Assembly: GCA_963836375.1 (NCBI GenBank)
Contig: CAWIJK010000001.1
Location: forward strand, 186,001 to 250,000
Direction: 5' to 3'
DNA from: CAWIJK01 sp963836375
GTDB taxonomy: Bacteria; Actinomycetota; Acidimicrobiia; Acidimicrobiales; RAAP-2
DNA: 64,000 nucleotides
Shown: piece by piece, positions 1-8,508 of the stretch
How the letters are laid out: each line of letters opens with the position of its first letter
How positions within the stretch are numbered: position 1 is the stretch's first letter
Notes under the pieces: generated by a model
What the model was told of the DNA's origin: nothing
What the model saw: the letters and a program-made list of their open reading frames with translations, nothing else
Databases searched by the model: none
Translations under genes and position numbers: made by a program

Positions 1-100
1 GGCCGTCCCGGGCAACAGCCCGGCTGAGGCCCATCTGTCCGAGCTTCCGGCCGGGACCGAGTCGCTGTTGGCCGAGCACGCCCGGCGCTTCGCCAACTGA
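1..100 (+). CDS. C-terminal end of an unidentified protein (partial)
   Basis: Only the last 32 codons are inside the window, read from base 2 and ending at TGA 98-100. The tail contains the segments GNSPAEAHLSELP and LLAEHARRFAN, a helix-like, soluble C-terminus. It is too short for a family assignment. Codon use (G/C third positions) matches the downstream genes, and the next gene starts about 50 bases later on the same strand, so a shared transcript is possible. Confidence 0.55.
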   Translation, partial: AVPGNSPAEAHLSELPAGTESLLAEHARRFAN

Positions 101-150
101 ACGGCCCAAGCCACCATGCGGCGGCCGGTGCCGCCTTCTACGCTCGGGGC

Positions 151-600
151 GTGGGCAACGCGCGGGACGAGATCACCGACCTCCTGTTCGCCTACGCCGA
201 ACGGATCGACGCCGGCGATTTCGACGGGGTGGCCGAGTTGTTCAGCGAGGCCGAGATCTCCTTCACCGGCTTCGACCAGGTCCGGCGGGGGCCCGACGAG
301 GTGCGGGCTATGTACGAGGCCTCGACGCGTCGCTACGAGGACGGCACCCCCAAGACCAAGCATGTCGTCACCAACGTGATCGTGGAGGTCGACGAGCCGG
401 CGGGCGTGGCCACCGCCCGCTCGTACTTCACGGTGTTCCAGGCCGTTCGCGGCCATCTCGCTCTCCAGCCAGTGATCGCCGGTCGCTACCACGACTCGTT
501 CGCCAGGCCCGCAGGCGCCTGGCGATTCGCCACCCGCCGCATGACGGTCGACCTCGTGGGCGACCTCAAGTCCCACATGCTCTTCGACCTGGAGGCGTGA
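151..600 (+). CDS. SnoaL/NTF2-like domain protein
   Basis: A 149-residue protein of the nuclear transport factor 2 / SnoaL-like superfamily, a cone-shaped alpha+beta fold used for small-molecule binding, isomerase or hydroxylase chemistry. It shows the family layout: N-terminal helix with LLFAYAERIDAGDFDGVAELF (one residue split: LLFAYAERID then AGDFDGVAELF), a middle strand KHVVTNVIVEVD near residues 70-80, and a C-terminal sheet ending in the WRFATRRMTVDLVGD segment. GTG at 151 is the likely start, since the domain begins within a few residues. No substrate can be inferred. It lies just upstream of a DUF2505 gene on the same strand, possibly the same operon. Confidence 0.75.
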   Translation: MGNARDEITDLLFAYAERIDAGDFDGVAELFSEAEISFTGFDQVRRGPDEVRAMYEASTRRYEDGTPKTKHVVTNVIVEVDEPAGVATARSYFTVFQAVRGHLALQPVIAGRYHDSFARPAGAWRFATRRMTVDLVGDLKSHMLFDLEA

Positions 601-643
601 GCGGGCCGGGCGGGGCCGTCCGGACCGTGCGAAGCTCTCGGCC

Positions 644-1135
644 ATGAAGCTGACGCTCCACTACGCGATCGACTGCCCGCCCGAACGCTTCTGGACTCTG
701 TACTTCGACCGTGACTACACCACGCGCCTCCACCGCGAGGCTTTGGGATCGACGTCGGTCGAGATCGTCGAGCAGCACGGCGACGCGACGAGCGGGATCG
801 AGCGGACGCTGCGCTACGGGCAGCGTCCCGACGCCCCGGGGCCGGTGAAGAGGATCTTCGGCGACGAGATCATCACGACCGAGGTCTCGAGCTTCGACCC
901 GGCGACCGGGACGTCGACGTTCACCGTGACCCCGGGCACGATGGCCGACAAGACCGAGATCCACGGGTCGATCAGCCTCGAAGCGGACGGCGACCGGTGC
1001 CGCCAGACCTTCAACCTCGAAGCCAGGGTCAAGATCTTCGGCGCCGGCCCGGTGGTGGAGCGGTTCATCGAGCGCCAGGCCCGGGACACCCAGGACAAAG
1101 CGGTGAGCTTCATGAACAAGGAGCTGGCCGGCTGA
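644..1135 (+). CDS. DUF2505 family protein
   Basis: A 163-residue protein resembling the DUF2505 family, which has a START/Bet v 1-like fold (helix-grip, ligand binding) and is common in actinobacteria. It opens with MKLTLHYAIDCPPERFWTLY, the typical first strand followed by the 'vesicle-like' helix, contains central strands around STFTVTPGTMADKTEIHGSI, and ends with a long helix VVERFIERQARDTQDK. No catalytic residues are known for the family. The ATG at 644 is well placed. It follows the NTF2-like gene by 43 bases. Function is unknown; lipid or hydrophobic ligand handling is only an inference from the fold. Confidence 0.75.
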   Translation: MKLTLHYAIDCPPERFWTLYFDRDYTTRLHREALGSTSVEIVEQHGDATSGIERTLRYGQRPDAPGPVKRIFGDEIITTEVSSFDPATGTSTFTVTPGTMADKTEIHGSISLEADGDRCRQTFNLEARVKIFGAGPVVERFIERQARDTQDKAVSFMNKELAG

Positions 1136-1267
1136 TCGACCGATCACATGGTGCGGCTCTCGCCGTCGGAGAAGACTTCGACCTGCGCCCGCCGCCCGCG
1201 CCGGTCGTTCCGCCCGAGCACCCGGGTCTGGCGCCGGGCGCCTGAACGATCCGTCGGTCGACCGGGT

Positions 1268-1281
1268 CCGGATGGCAAGGT
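1268..1281 (+). promoter_or_regulatory. Promoter-like 14-mer shared with position 32739
   Basis: CCGGATGGCAAGGT occurs here 44 bases before the permease GTG and again at 32739-32752, 32 bases before the GTG of the secreted repeat protein. CAAGGT could serve as a weak -10 element. This is inference; the exact 14-base identity at equivalent positions before two genes is what is seen. Confidence 0.35.
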
Positions 1282-1325
1282 AGGTGGGCCAGCTCCCGAG
1301 GTCCGGACCCCGAGCAGGAGGACAG

Positions 1326-2867
1326 GTGGCTCTTTCGACTGACGACCGGTCCGAGCGACCCACGGTGATCGTCGATCTCCCCGATCCCGATCGGCCGTTC
1401 CACGTCGAGCAACACGGCATCGACTTCATCCCCGAGACCGAACGTTGGGCACGGCCCAAGGACCTCTTCGGGATGTGGGCCGGGGCGAGCATCCAGATCG
1501 AGTACTTCATCTACGGGGCGATCCTGATGACCTTCGGCTTCACCTTCGCCCAGGCCCTCTCTCTCATCGTCCTCGGCAACCTCTCGTTCTTCCTCCTCGG
1601 GCTGTGCAGTCTCCAGGGCCCCGACGCCGGGACGACGGTGTTCGGCACCAATCGAGCCGCCTACGGGCCGAACGGCTCGAGGGTCATCGCCGCGTTCAAC
1701 TGGATCACCCAGATCGGCTTCGAGGTGGAGGGACTGATCCTCATCGTCTTCGCCGCCCTGGCCCTCTCCCTCAAGGCCGGTCTCGACCCGGGCAACCCGG
1801 CCAAGGTGGCCCTCGTGATCGCCGCGGTGGGGATCCAGTTCGTGCTGCCGTTCTTGGGCCACGCCACGATGGTGAAGGTCCTGCGCTGGCTGATCCTCCC
1901 CTTCCTGATCCTGTTCGTGGTCACGGCCGTGTTCGCCGCTCAGCACGCCGAGCTCCACGCCATCCCCCACGGGGCGAGCTGGCAGGTCTACATGGCCGGA
2001 CTGGCGTTCACCATCGCACTGAGCGGCCTGGGCTGGACCGAGTGCGGCAACGACTACTCGAGGTACCTGCCGCGTGAGTCGTCCAAGTCGGCCATCGTGG
2101 GCTGGGTGTTCCTCGGGACGGCGATACCCCAGATCCTCATTATGACCCTGGGGGCGGCGGTGGCGACGTTCCTCGGAAACGTGGGCGTCAACGCCAGCGG
2201 GATCAAGAACCCCTTCGCACCCCTACTCGACCAATCCTTCATCCCGGCCTGGTTCGTGGTGGTCTTCCTGCTCTTCGCCATCCTCCAGCTCTTCGCGATC
2301 AACAGCCTCGACCAGTACTCCTCGGGGGTGACCCTCCAGGCGGTAGGCATGAGGGTGAAGCGCTACCAGGCGGTGGCTATCGACAGCGTCGTGTGTCTCG
2401 TCGTGACGCTCTATGCCGTCCTGCACTCGAGCTTCTCCACCTACCTGAAGGACTTCGTCGCCGTGGTGATCGTGTGGATCGCGCCCTGGGTCGCCGTCTA
2501 CCTCGTCGACTGGGTGCTGCGCCGCTACCGCTACGTACCGGGCGAACTCCAAAAGACCGGGCCCGAAGGCCTCTACTACGGCCGCCGAGGCGTGTCGTGG
2601 CCGGCGCTGGTCGCCCAGCTGCTCGGCATGTGCGCGGCGATGGCCGGGCTCAATCCCACCTTCAACGTGCCCGGCTGGGCGAATCCGGTGGCCGCGGCCA
2701 CCGGGACCGACTCGTTCACCCGGGCCGACTTCTCCATCTTCATGGGGATGGCCGTGGCGGGCGTGGTCTACTGGCTCCTTGCCCGGCGCGGCGTCGCCCG
2801 GCAGGCCGATCTGCAGGACCGGCTCCTGGATTCGACCGGGCGCTCGGAGCCGGCCCGTGGCCGCTAG
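1326..2867 (+). CDS. NCS1-family purine/cytosine permease
   Basis: A 513-residue integral membrane transporter of the nucleobase:cation symporter-1 family (CodB/purine-cytosine permease type). About 12 hydrophobic segments run from around residue 50 to 495. Features seen include the early RWARPKDLFGMWAG stretch leading into TM1, the GTTVFGTNRAAYGPNG loop after TM2, and SGLGWTECGNDYSRYLP in the middle, a family signature. The GTG at 1326 is chosen because AGGAGG (1317-1322) lies just ahead. It is convergent with a purine-type phosphoribosyltransferase, which supports import of a nucleobase for salvage. The exact substrate (cytosine, hypoxanthine, allantoin or other) cannot be decided. Confidence 0.88.
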   Translation: MALSTDDRSERPTVIVDLPDPDRPFHVEQHGIDFIPETERWARPKDLFGMWAGASIQIEYFIYGAILMTFGFTFAQALSLIVLGNLSFFLLGLCSLQGPDAGTTVFGTNRAAYGPNGSRVIAAFNWITQIGFEVEGLILIVFAALALSLKAGLDPGNPAKVALVIAAVGIQFVLPFLGHATMVKVLRWLILPFLILFVVTAVFAAQHAELHAIPHGASWQVYMAGLAFTIALSGLGWTECGNDYSRYLPRESSKSAIVGWVFLGTAIPQILIMTLGAAVATFLGNVGVNASGIKNPFAPLLDQSFIPAWFVVVFLLFAILQLFAINSLDQYSSGVTLQAVGMRVKRYQAVAIDSVVCLVVTLYAVLHSSFSTYLKDFVAVVIVWIAPWVAVYLVDWVLRRYRYVPGELQKTGPEGLYYGRRGVSWPALVAQLLGMCAAMAGLNPTFNVPGWANPVAAATGTDSFTRADFSIFMGMAVAGVVYWLLARRGVARQADLQDRLLDSTGRSEPARGR

Positions 2868-2905
2868 CCCGTAGCCCGTAGCCCGTAGCCCGTAGCCCGT
2901 AGCCC
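2866..2905 (+). repeat. 7-bp tandem repeat overlapping the permease stop codon
   Basis: Five perfect copies of AGCCCGT plus a partial sixth start inside the TAG stop codon of the permease gene. The array contributes the AG of that stop codon. It lies in the 222-base gap between two convergent genes and has no clear stem-loop potential of its own. Confidence 0.9.
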
Positions 2906-3089
2906 CAACGTACCGATCGACCGCTCCTCGCCCCGCTCACAGGTGCCGGCCGCCGGGTCCGGCGACCGGTGGGGCCCGGCCCGGGATCATCGACGGCTTG
3001 GCGGTCACCGTGCCCCAGAAAGCAGTGAGAAAGGGGGACCGGCGTCGGCGTCGACGGTCGGTGGATCGACAACGCCGGTGTGCTCGGGG

Positions 3090-3707
3090 TCAGACGACCG
3101 GGCCCCAGTCTTCAACCAGCGAGTCCCCGGGACCCGGGTGGAAGACCGGGATCGCCCCCAGACTCCGGACCAGCCCGGCGTCGGGCCCCAGCGCCTGCCG
3201 CCAGGCCGAACCCTCGGTGACCAGGGCGCCGACGACCACCGGCTCGGCGCCGACCCGGCGCAACAGGGCCAGGGCGGCCCGCATCGAACCGCCGGTGGAG
3301 ATCACGTCGTCGACCACCGCCACCCGTCGCCCGGTCACCGCCCCCAGCCGGGCCCGGTCGAAGAGCAGCCGTTGGGGCGTGGCGGTGGTGATCGACCGGA
3401 CCGGCTCGGCGACGGCGTCGGCCAGGTGGATCTTGGGGGTCTTGTGCAAGATGACGTAGTCGTCCAGTCCGAGGGCCCGGGTCACCTCGATGGCCAGGGG
3501 TATCCCCATGGTGGCCACCGACACCACGGTCTCGGCGCCGACCGGGGCCAGCAGCTCGGCCAGTTCCCTTCCCGCCCGCTCGGCGAACCTGATCCCGTGG
3601 TCGACCGAGATCAAGAGGGCGATCGTCAGGTCGTCGGCGATCGGAACCAGCGGGATCTCCAACTCCTGGGAGCCCACGGTGACCCGGTAGGAGCGGTCGG
3701 GGGCCAT
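3090..3707 (-). CDS. Purine-type phosphoribosyltransferase
   Basis: A 205-residue type I phosphoribosyltransferase. The PRPP-binding loop RVAVVDDVISTGGSMRAAL is clear around residues 123-141, with the two acidic residues followed by the T/S-G-G phosphate loop; VVSVATMGIPLAIEVTRALG near residue 60 matches the PPi loop region of adenine/xanthine phosphoribosyltransferase-like proteins. It would convert a nucleobase and PRPP to a nucleotide in the cytoplasm. ATG at 3707 is selected; a longer arginine/proline-rich N-terminus is possible but unlike the family. It is convergent with the NCS1 permease, so uptake and trapping of the same base is plausible. The exact base is unknown. Confidence 0.82.
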   Translation of the reverse strand: MAPDRSYRVTVGSQELEIPLVPIADDLTIALLISVDHGIRFAERAGRELAELLAPVGAETVVSVATMGIPLAIEVTRALGLDDYVILHKTPKIHLADAVAEPVRSITTATPQRLLFDRARLGAVTGRRVAVVDDVISTGGSMRAALALLRRVGAEPVVVGALVTEGSAWRQALGPDAGLVRSLGAIPVFHPGPGDSLVEDWGPVV

Positions 3708-3850
3708 GGCCAGTGACTCTGACCGGCCGGGCTTCGAGCCGCAAGTGGGACGCGGGGTCCGGCCGTGGGTGGGGCATCGTGGGACGGCTGCGGGTGGGGC
3801 TACAGTCCGCCCGAGCCCCACCGGGCCACCACCCGATCCTAGGAGGCCCC

Positions 3851-4639
3851 ATGATCCTCGACCGATTCAACGTCACCGACAAGGTCGCCATCGTCACCGG
3901 GGCCGGACGGGGCATCGGGGCCGCCTCCGCGGTGGCTCTGGCCGAGGCCGGCGCCGACGTGCTCGTGGCGGCCCGGACCGACGAACAGCTGCGCCAGGTC
4001 GCGGCCAAGGTGGAGGCGGTCGGACGGCGGGCGGTGGTCGTGGCCGGGGACCTCAACGACCTCGACGTGGTGGCCGCCCTGGCACCGGCGGCCTACGACG
4101 CCTTCGGACACATCGACATCGTGGTCAACAACCTCGGCGGGACCATGCCCCGGCCCCTGCTCGACACCTCCCCGCGATTCTTGGAGGAGGCCTTCCACTT
4201 CAACGTGGCGACCGCCCACGCGCTCGTCCGGGCGTCGGTCCCCCACATGCTCGAGGGCGGCGGTGGCGCGATCGTGAACATCTCGTCGGTGATGGGTCGG
4301 GTGGCCGGACGGGGTTACCTCGCCTACGGCACCGTGAAGGCGGCCCTGGCCCACTACACCAGGCTGGCGGCGGCCGACCTCTCGCCCCGCATCCGAGTGA
4401 ACGCCATCGCCGTGGGCTCGACCGCCACTTCGGCCCTCGACATCGTGCTCCAGAGCGACGAGCTTCGTACGACGATGGAGGCGATGACCCCCCTCGGACG
4501 CTTAGGGGAGCCCGAGGACATCGCGGCGGCCGTCCTCTTCCTGGCCTCACCGGCGGGGTCGTTCCTCACCGGGAAGGTCATCGAGAGCGATGGGGGCCTC
4601 TCGGTCCCCAATCTCGACTTCAAGATGCCGGACCTCTGA
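3851..4639 (+). CDS. SDR family oxidoreductase
   Basis: A 262-residue classical short-chain dehydrogenase/reductase. The NAD(P)-binding TGxxxGIG motif is seen as TGAGRGIGAASA near residue 14; NNLGG stands in the NNAG position; NISSVMG carries the catalytic serine; YGTVK supplies the YxxxK pair. Start ATG at 3851 is supported by AGGAGG at 3841-3846. The segment after YxxxK (RIRVNAIAVGSTATSAL) and the C-terminal DGGLSVPNL resemble hydroxysteroid/3-oxoacyl-reductase-like SDRs. Substrate is unknown. A dihydrodipicolinate-reductase-like gene follows 63 bases downstream on the same strand. Confidence 0.88.
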   Translation: MILDRFNVTDKVAIVTGAGRGIGAASAVALAEAGADVLVAARTDEQLRQVAAKVEAVGRRAVVVAGDLNDLDVVAALAPAAYDAFGHIDIVVNNLGGTMPRPLLDTSPRFLEEAFHFNVATAHALVRASVPHMLEGGGGAIVNISSVMGRVAGRGYLAYGTVKAALAHYTRLAAADLSPRIRVNAIAVGSTATSALDIVLQSDELRTTMEAMTPLGRLGEPEDIAAAVLFLASPAGSFLTGKVIESDGGLSVPNLDFKMPDL

Positions 4640-4702
4640 GGTGCGGACGCCAGGCGACCGGACCGACATCACCGAGACAGACGGCACTGAACGGAGCGAG
4701 CG

Positions 4703-5764
4703 ATGACCTACAGAGTTGTGGCCTGGAGCACCGGCAACGTGGGGCGCCACGTCCTGGCCGGCATCGACGCCCGCCCCGACCTCGAGTTGGTCGGCCTCTT
4801 CGTGTCGAACCCGGCCAAGGTAGGCAAGGACGCCGGCGAGCTGGCCGGCCTCGGCCGCCCACTCGGCGTCGCCGCCACCGGCGACGCCGCGGCGCTGATG
4901 GCGCTCGCCCCCGACTGCATCGTGCACAGCGCCATGGCCGACGACCGACTCGGCGAGGCGCTGGCCGACCTCGAAGGGTTCCTGCGGGCCGGCATCAACG
5001 TGGTCTCGAGCGGGCCCGTGTTCCTGCAGTACACCGAGGCCGACGACCCGATGGCCGCCCCACTCAGGGCGGCGGCGGTCGACAACGGCGTGTCACTGTG
5101 GGTGAACGGCGTCGACCCCGGGTTCGCCAACGACGCGCTCCCCCTGGTCCTCACCGGGGTCAGCGAGCGGATCGACGAGGTCCGCTGCTACGAGATCCTC
5201 AACTACGCCACCTACAACCAGCCCATGGTCCTCTTCGACATCATGGGCTTCGCCAAGCCGATGGACGAGATCCCGATGCTCCTCCAACCCGGTGTCCTGA
5301 CCATGGCCTGGGGCAGCGTCGTCCGCCAGATCGCGGCGGGACTCGACGCCCCCGTCGACCGGGTGGAGGAGTGGTACGAGCGGGTGGCCGCCCCCTTCGA
5401 CTTCGACGTGGACGCCGGGCCAGTGCCCGCCGGAACCGTGGCCGGGCTCCACTTCGAGGTGCGGGCCATGCAGGGGGGCCGGCCCATCGTCGTCTTGGAG
5501 CACGTGACCCGGTTGCACGACGACCTGGCCCCGGACTGGCCGCAGCCGGCGGGTCAGGGTTGCTACCGGGTGACCGTGCGCGGTGAGCCGAACTACACCC
5601 TCGACCTTCAGCTGCTGGGGACCGACGGAGACCACAACACGGCCGGACTCAAGGCGACGGCCATGCGACTGGTGAACGGCGTGCCGGCGGTGGTGGCCGC
5701 ACCACCGGGGCTGCTCAGCGCCCTCGACCTGCCGCTGCTCACCGGCCGGGGCCTGTTGCGCTGA
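4703..5764 (+). CDS. NAD(P)-dependent dehydrogenase, DapB-like (diaminopentanoate dehydrogenase family)
   Basis: A 353-residue Rossmann oxidoreductase opening with YRVVAWSTGNVGRHVLAGI, matching the N-terminal nucleotide-binding domain of dihydrodipicolinate-reductase-like proteins and 2,4-diaminopentanoate dehydrogenase. Such proteins of about 350 residues are common in mycobacteria and other actinobacteria. GINVVSSGP near residue 100 and WVNGVDPGFANDALPLVL are typical of this family; the C-terminal half forms the alpha/beta catalytic domain. It is too long and divergent to be the lysine-pathway DapB. Start ATG 4703. Likely co-transcribed with the upstream SDR. The physiological substrate is unknown. 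Confidence 0.8.
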   Translation: MTYRVVAWSTGNVGRHVLAGIDARPDLELVGLFVSNPAKVGKDAGELAGLGRPLGVAATGDAAALMALAPDCIVHSAMADDRLGEALADLEGFLRAGINVVSSGPVFLQYTEADDPMAAPLRAAAVDNGVSLWVNGVDPGFANDALPLVLTGVSERIDEVRCYEILNYATYNQPMVLFDIMGFAKPMDEIPMLLQPGVLTMAWGSVVRQIAAGLDAPVDRVEEWYERVAAPFDFDVDAGPVPAGTVAGLHFEVRAMQGGRPIVVLEHVTRLHDDLAPDWPQPAGQGCYRVTVRGEPNYTLDLQLLGTDGDHNTAGLKATAMRLVNGVPAVVAAPPGLLSALDLPLLTGRGLLR

Positions 5765-5888
5765 GCGGGTTGGGACCATCGGCCCTACTGGTGCCCGGTG
5801 CCCGACGACAAGATCGCTCCATGAGCTCAACTCGGGGGCGGGCGGGCTGCGCAGCGGTGCCGGCGGGCTGGCGGTCGGGCGAGGGACC

Positions 5889-6908
5889 GTGACCACCGTC
5901 ACGGAGCGGGGAGCGGGACGGGGCGGCAACGGCGCGGGGACGGTCGCCATCGACGTCGACGGCCTGACCAAGTCCTACGGTGACCTCCAGGCGGTCAAGG
6001 CGGTCGAGTTCTCCGTCCCCCAGGGGGAGATCTTCGCCTTTCTCGGCCCGAACGGGGCCGGCAAGTCCACCACCATCAAGATGCTGTGCACCCTCGCCCG
6101 GCCCACGGGCGGGCGGGCGAGGGTCGCCGGCTACGACGTCGCCACCAGGCCCAAGACGGTGCGCCGCCACATCGGCCTCGTGTTTCAGGAGCAGACCCTG
6201 GACGACCAGCTCACGGCCGAGGAGAACCTCCGGTTCCATGCCGTGCTCTACGGCGTGGCGCACGACGAGATCGACCGGAGGATCACCCGGGTCATGGAGC
6301 TGGTGGCGCTCACCGACCGGCGTCGGGACCTCGTGTCGACCTACTCGGGGGGGATGGCCCGTCGCCTCGAGATCGCCAGGGGCATGCTCCACACCCCCAA
6401 GGTCCTCTTCTTGGACGAGCCGACGGTCGGCCTCGACCCCCAGACCCGGGCCCTGATCTGGGAGGACATCGTGCGCCTGCGCGACGAGGAGGGGGTGACG
6501 GTCTTCTTGACCACCCACTACATGGACGAGGCGGAGTACGCGGACCGGATCGCCATCATCGACCACGGTGCCATCATCGCTCTCGGCGACCCCGACACCT
6601 TGAAGGCGGCCGTGGGTCGCGACACGGTGGCGCTCGAGACGGCCGATGACGACGCCGCGCTCGACGAGCTGAACCGGGCCGGGTACGCGGTCGAGCGGTC
6701 CGGCACCGGCCTCACCGTCTTCGTGGCCGACGAGGAGGCGGAGGTCGGTCCGATCGTCGCCACCCTGGGCGTGGCCGTCCGGACGGTCCGGGCCCATCGC
6801 CCGACCCTCGATGACGTGTTCCTCCACTTCACCGGGCGCGAGATCAGGGAGCAGCACGGTGAAGGGGTGCCCATGTTCGCCCGGGCCCGCGGGGCCCGAC
6901 GGAGCTAG
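5889..6908 (+). CDS. ABC exporter ATP-binding protein, DrrA type
   Basis: A 339-residue ATPase of the DrrA/CcmA family. Walker A is GPNGAGKST near residue 55, the signature is YSGGMARRLEIARG, Walker B is VLFLDEPTVGLDP, and the H-loop lies in TTHYMDEAE. A C-terminal domain of about 110 residues, ending in FLHFTGREIR, is the usual DrrA extension. The GTG start at 5889 leaves a short glycine-rich N-terminus. The permease begins 10 bases after the stop, so the two form a DrrAB-type exporter for a hydrophobic compound, drug or lipid. Substrate cannot be inferred. Confidence 0.9.
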   Translation: MTTVTERGAGRGGNGAGTVAIDVDGLTKSYGDLQAVKAVEFSVPQGEIFAFLGPNGAGKSTTIKMLCTLARPTGGRARVAGYDVATRPKTVRRHIGLVFQEQTLDDQLTAEENLRFHAVLYGVAHDEIDRRITRVMELVALTDRRRDLVSTYSGGMARRLEIARGMLHTPKVLFLDEPTVGLDPQTRALIWEDIVRLRDEEGVTVFLTTHYMDEAEYADRIAIIDHGAIIALGDPDTLKAAVGRDTVALETADDDAALDELNRAGYAVERSGTGLTVFVADEEAEVGPIVATLGVAVRTVRAHRPTLDDVFLHFTGREIREQHGEGVPMFARARGARRS

Positions 6909-6918
6909 TGGGGTTCCG

Positions 6919-7785
6919 ATGACCACCGTGACGAGCCCGGACCTCCCGATCCAGCTCGATGTCCTCGACACCCAGATCTCCGGGGAGATCCGGGTCGTCG
7001 GCATGGTCTGGGAACGCGAGCTGATCCGCTACGTCCGGACCCGGACCCGCATCATGAGCGGGATCATCCAGCCGGTGCTCTTCCTCTTCGTCCTCGGCTA
7101 CGGGATGAGCGGCCTGGTGGGGACCACCGGCGGCTTTAACTTCCGGGAGTTCGTCTACCCCGGTGTGGTGGCCATGAGCGTCGTGATGACGGCGATGTTC
7201 TCGGCCCTGTCGATCGTGTGGGACCGTGAGTTCGGATTCCTGCGCGAGATGCTGGTGGCCCCGGTCAGCCGGATCTCGCTCGTCTTGGGCAAGACCGCCG
7301 GTGGCGCCACCGTGGCCGCCGTCCAGGGGACGATCATGCTGATCCTGGCCCCGCTGGTGGGGATCCGGCTGACGCCCGTCCTGGTCGTGCAGGTCATCGC
7401 CCTGGAACTGCTGATGGCAGTGGCCATGACGGCCTTCGGTGTCTTCGTGGCCAGCCGCATCCAGAAGATGGAGTCCTTCCAGGTCGTCATGCAGATGCTG
7501 TTGATGCCGATGCTCTTCCTGTCCGGCGCGCTGTTCCCGCTCGACGGCCTCCCGGGATGGCTCACGGTGATCACCAGGCTCAACCCCCTCACCTACGCCA
7601 TCGCCCCCCTCCGCCAGGTGATCTTCGCCGCCCAGGACATGTCACCGGCCGCCCGGGCTCGGTTCCCGACCAACGTCACCCTGTTCGGCTACACGCTGCC
7701 GATCTGGGTCGAGCTGACCATCGTGATCGTCTTCGCCCTGGTCTTCTTCGTTCTCGCCTTCCGCGGCCTGTCCCGCACCGAGTGA
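6919..7785 (+). CDS. ABC exporter permease, DrrB type (ABC-2)
   Basis: A 288-residue ABC-2 permease with six hydrophobic segments after a cytoplasmic N-terminus of about 45 residues. RELIRYVRTRTRIMSGIIQP is the amphipathic entry to TM1; VWDREFGFLREMLVAPVSR is the conserved coupling-helix region that contacts the ATPase; FLSGALFPLDGLPGW precedes the last membrane helices, a DrrB hallmark. ATG at 6919 is used because it follows the ATPase stop by 10 bases and starts close to the family N-terminus. It pairs with the upstream ATPase and is followed by a hairpin that may end the operon. Confidence 0.9.
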   Translation: MTTVTSPDLPIQLDVLDTQISGEIRVVGMVWERELIRYVRTRTRIMSGIIQPVLFLFVLGYGMSGLVGTTGGFNFREFVYPGVVAMSVVMTAMFSALSIVWDREFGFLREMLVAPVSRISLVLGKTAGGATVAAVQGTIMLILAPLVGIRLTPVLVVQVIALELLMAVAMTAFGVFVASRIQKMESFQVVMQMLLMPMLFLSGALFPLDGLPGWLTVITRLNPLTYAIAPLRQVIFAAQDMSPAARARFPTNVTLFGYTLPIWVELTIVIVFALVFFVLAFRGLSRTE

Positions 7786-7798
7786 GGCCAACGGGGAC

Positions 7799-7816
7799 CG
7801 ACCCCGCCCGGGGTCG
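7799..7816 (+). terminator. Terminator-like hairpin after the DrrAB operon
   Basis: CGACCCC and GGGGTCG pair around a 4-base loop, 14 bases past the permease stop. No T-run follows, as is common for actinobacterial hairpin terminators. Confidence 0.5.
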
Positions 7817-7950
7817 TGACCGGCGCTCCGGACGGGGGGTTCGACGGCCTCGCCGGTCGGGGTGTGCTTTTGGGCACCGGTAGGGTGGGATGTGACCGAG
7901 GCCGAGGCGTCCCGAGTTGCCGGGACGCCGTCAATGAAACGAGGAACGTG

Positions 7951-8157
7951 ATGCCAAGCACGGACGGAGGGTTCCCCTACGTCGAGCGGCCCGACCCCTT
8001 GGTCCCCGAGGACGCAGCGGAGGTGGCGCCCCGGGACAGCGAGATCGACTTTGACGACGAGCAGGAAGAGGACCAGCTTCCCCTCGATGTGGTCGAAGCG
8101 GCCGAGGCCGACGTCTTGTTGGACGATCCCGAGGTCCTCTCCGACGAAGAGGAGTGA
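7951..8157 (+). CDS. Small highly acidic protein
   Basis: A 68-residue protein with 26 Asp/Glu and only two Arg by direct count, so it is strongly anionic and probably disordered. It begins PSTDGGFPYVERPDPLV and ends VLLDDPEVLSDEEE. ATG at 7951 is immediately preceded by an in-frame GTG, with a GAGGAA-like site a few bases ahead; TAGGGT at 7881-7886 could be its -10 element. Small acidic proteins of this kind are widespread in actinobacteria without known function. It stands alone between two ABC systems. No family assignment is offered. Confidence 0.6.
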   Translation: MPSTDGGFPYVERPDPLVPEDAAEVAPRDSEIDFDDEQEEDQLPLDVVEAAEADVLLDDPEVLSDEEE

Positions 8158-8162
8158 TCCCC

Positions 8163-8179
8163 CGGCCCGTGGCGGGCCG
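8163..8179 (+). terminator. Hairpin after the small acidic protein gene
   Basis: CGGCCCG and CGGGCCG form a perfect 7-bp stem with a TGG loop, 6 bases past the stop codon. No T-run is present. Confidence 0.5.
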
Positions 8180-8257
8180 CGCCGGTCGACCGAGATCACC
8201 GTCGCCCGGGAGGTCGGCGATCCCCGGTCCCTCAGGGGAGAGTCGGGGTCATCCCCG

Positions 8258-8276
8258 ATTGTGAAGATCCCACAAT
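8258..8276. promoter_or_regulatory. Inverted repeat, possible operator of the ABC/FtsX operon
   Basis: ATTGTG and CACAAT flank a 7-base spacer in a locally less GC-rich stretch, about 230 bases ahead of the TTG chosen for the ATPase. The symmetry suggests a dimeric regulator; no regulator gene is adjacent. Confidence 0.45.
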
Positions 8277-8508
8277 GCCGGGATGATCGATGGCATGGCG
8301 ACGTCGGGCTCACGTGCACCTCGTCACGGGGCCGTGGCACTCGTGGTCGCCCCCGCCGGGGGGCGCAGCGAGGGAGCTGATCATCGTGGTTGGCTCCCCG
8401 GGGGGCCGCACCCGGTCGGGTCCGTGGGCCCAGAGGCACGAAACCGTGCGCGAGACTGACCCGGCGCGCGCCACCGGACCGCGCAGCTTCTTCGAAGGGC
8501 AGGCGACC

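Larger units (their letters stand above)
8158..8508. other. Non-coding gap upstream of the LolD-type ABC operon
   Basis: About 350 bases without a convincing gene. It holds a hairpin after the acidic protein gene and a perfect inverted repeat before the exporter operon, listed separately. The ABC ATPase frame stays open upstream to about 8290 but codes there for unrelated Arg/Pro/Gly-rich sequence, so it is treated as leader. Confidence 0.5.

Noticed and set aside
8290..8508. N-terminal extension of the LolD-type ATPase
   Set aside because: The added 73 residues are Arg/Pro/Gly-rich and absent from the family; TTG 8509 fits better.
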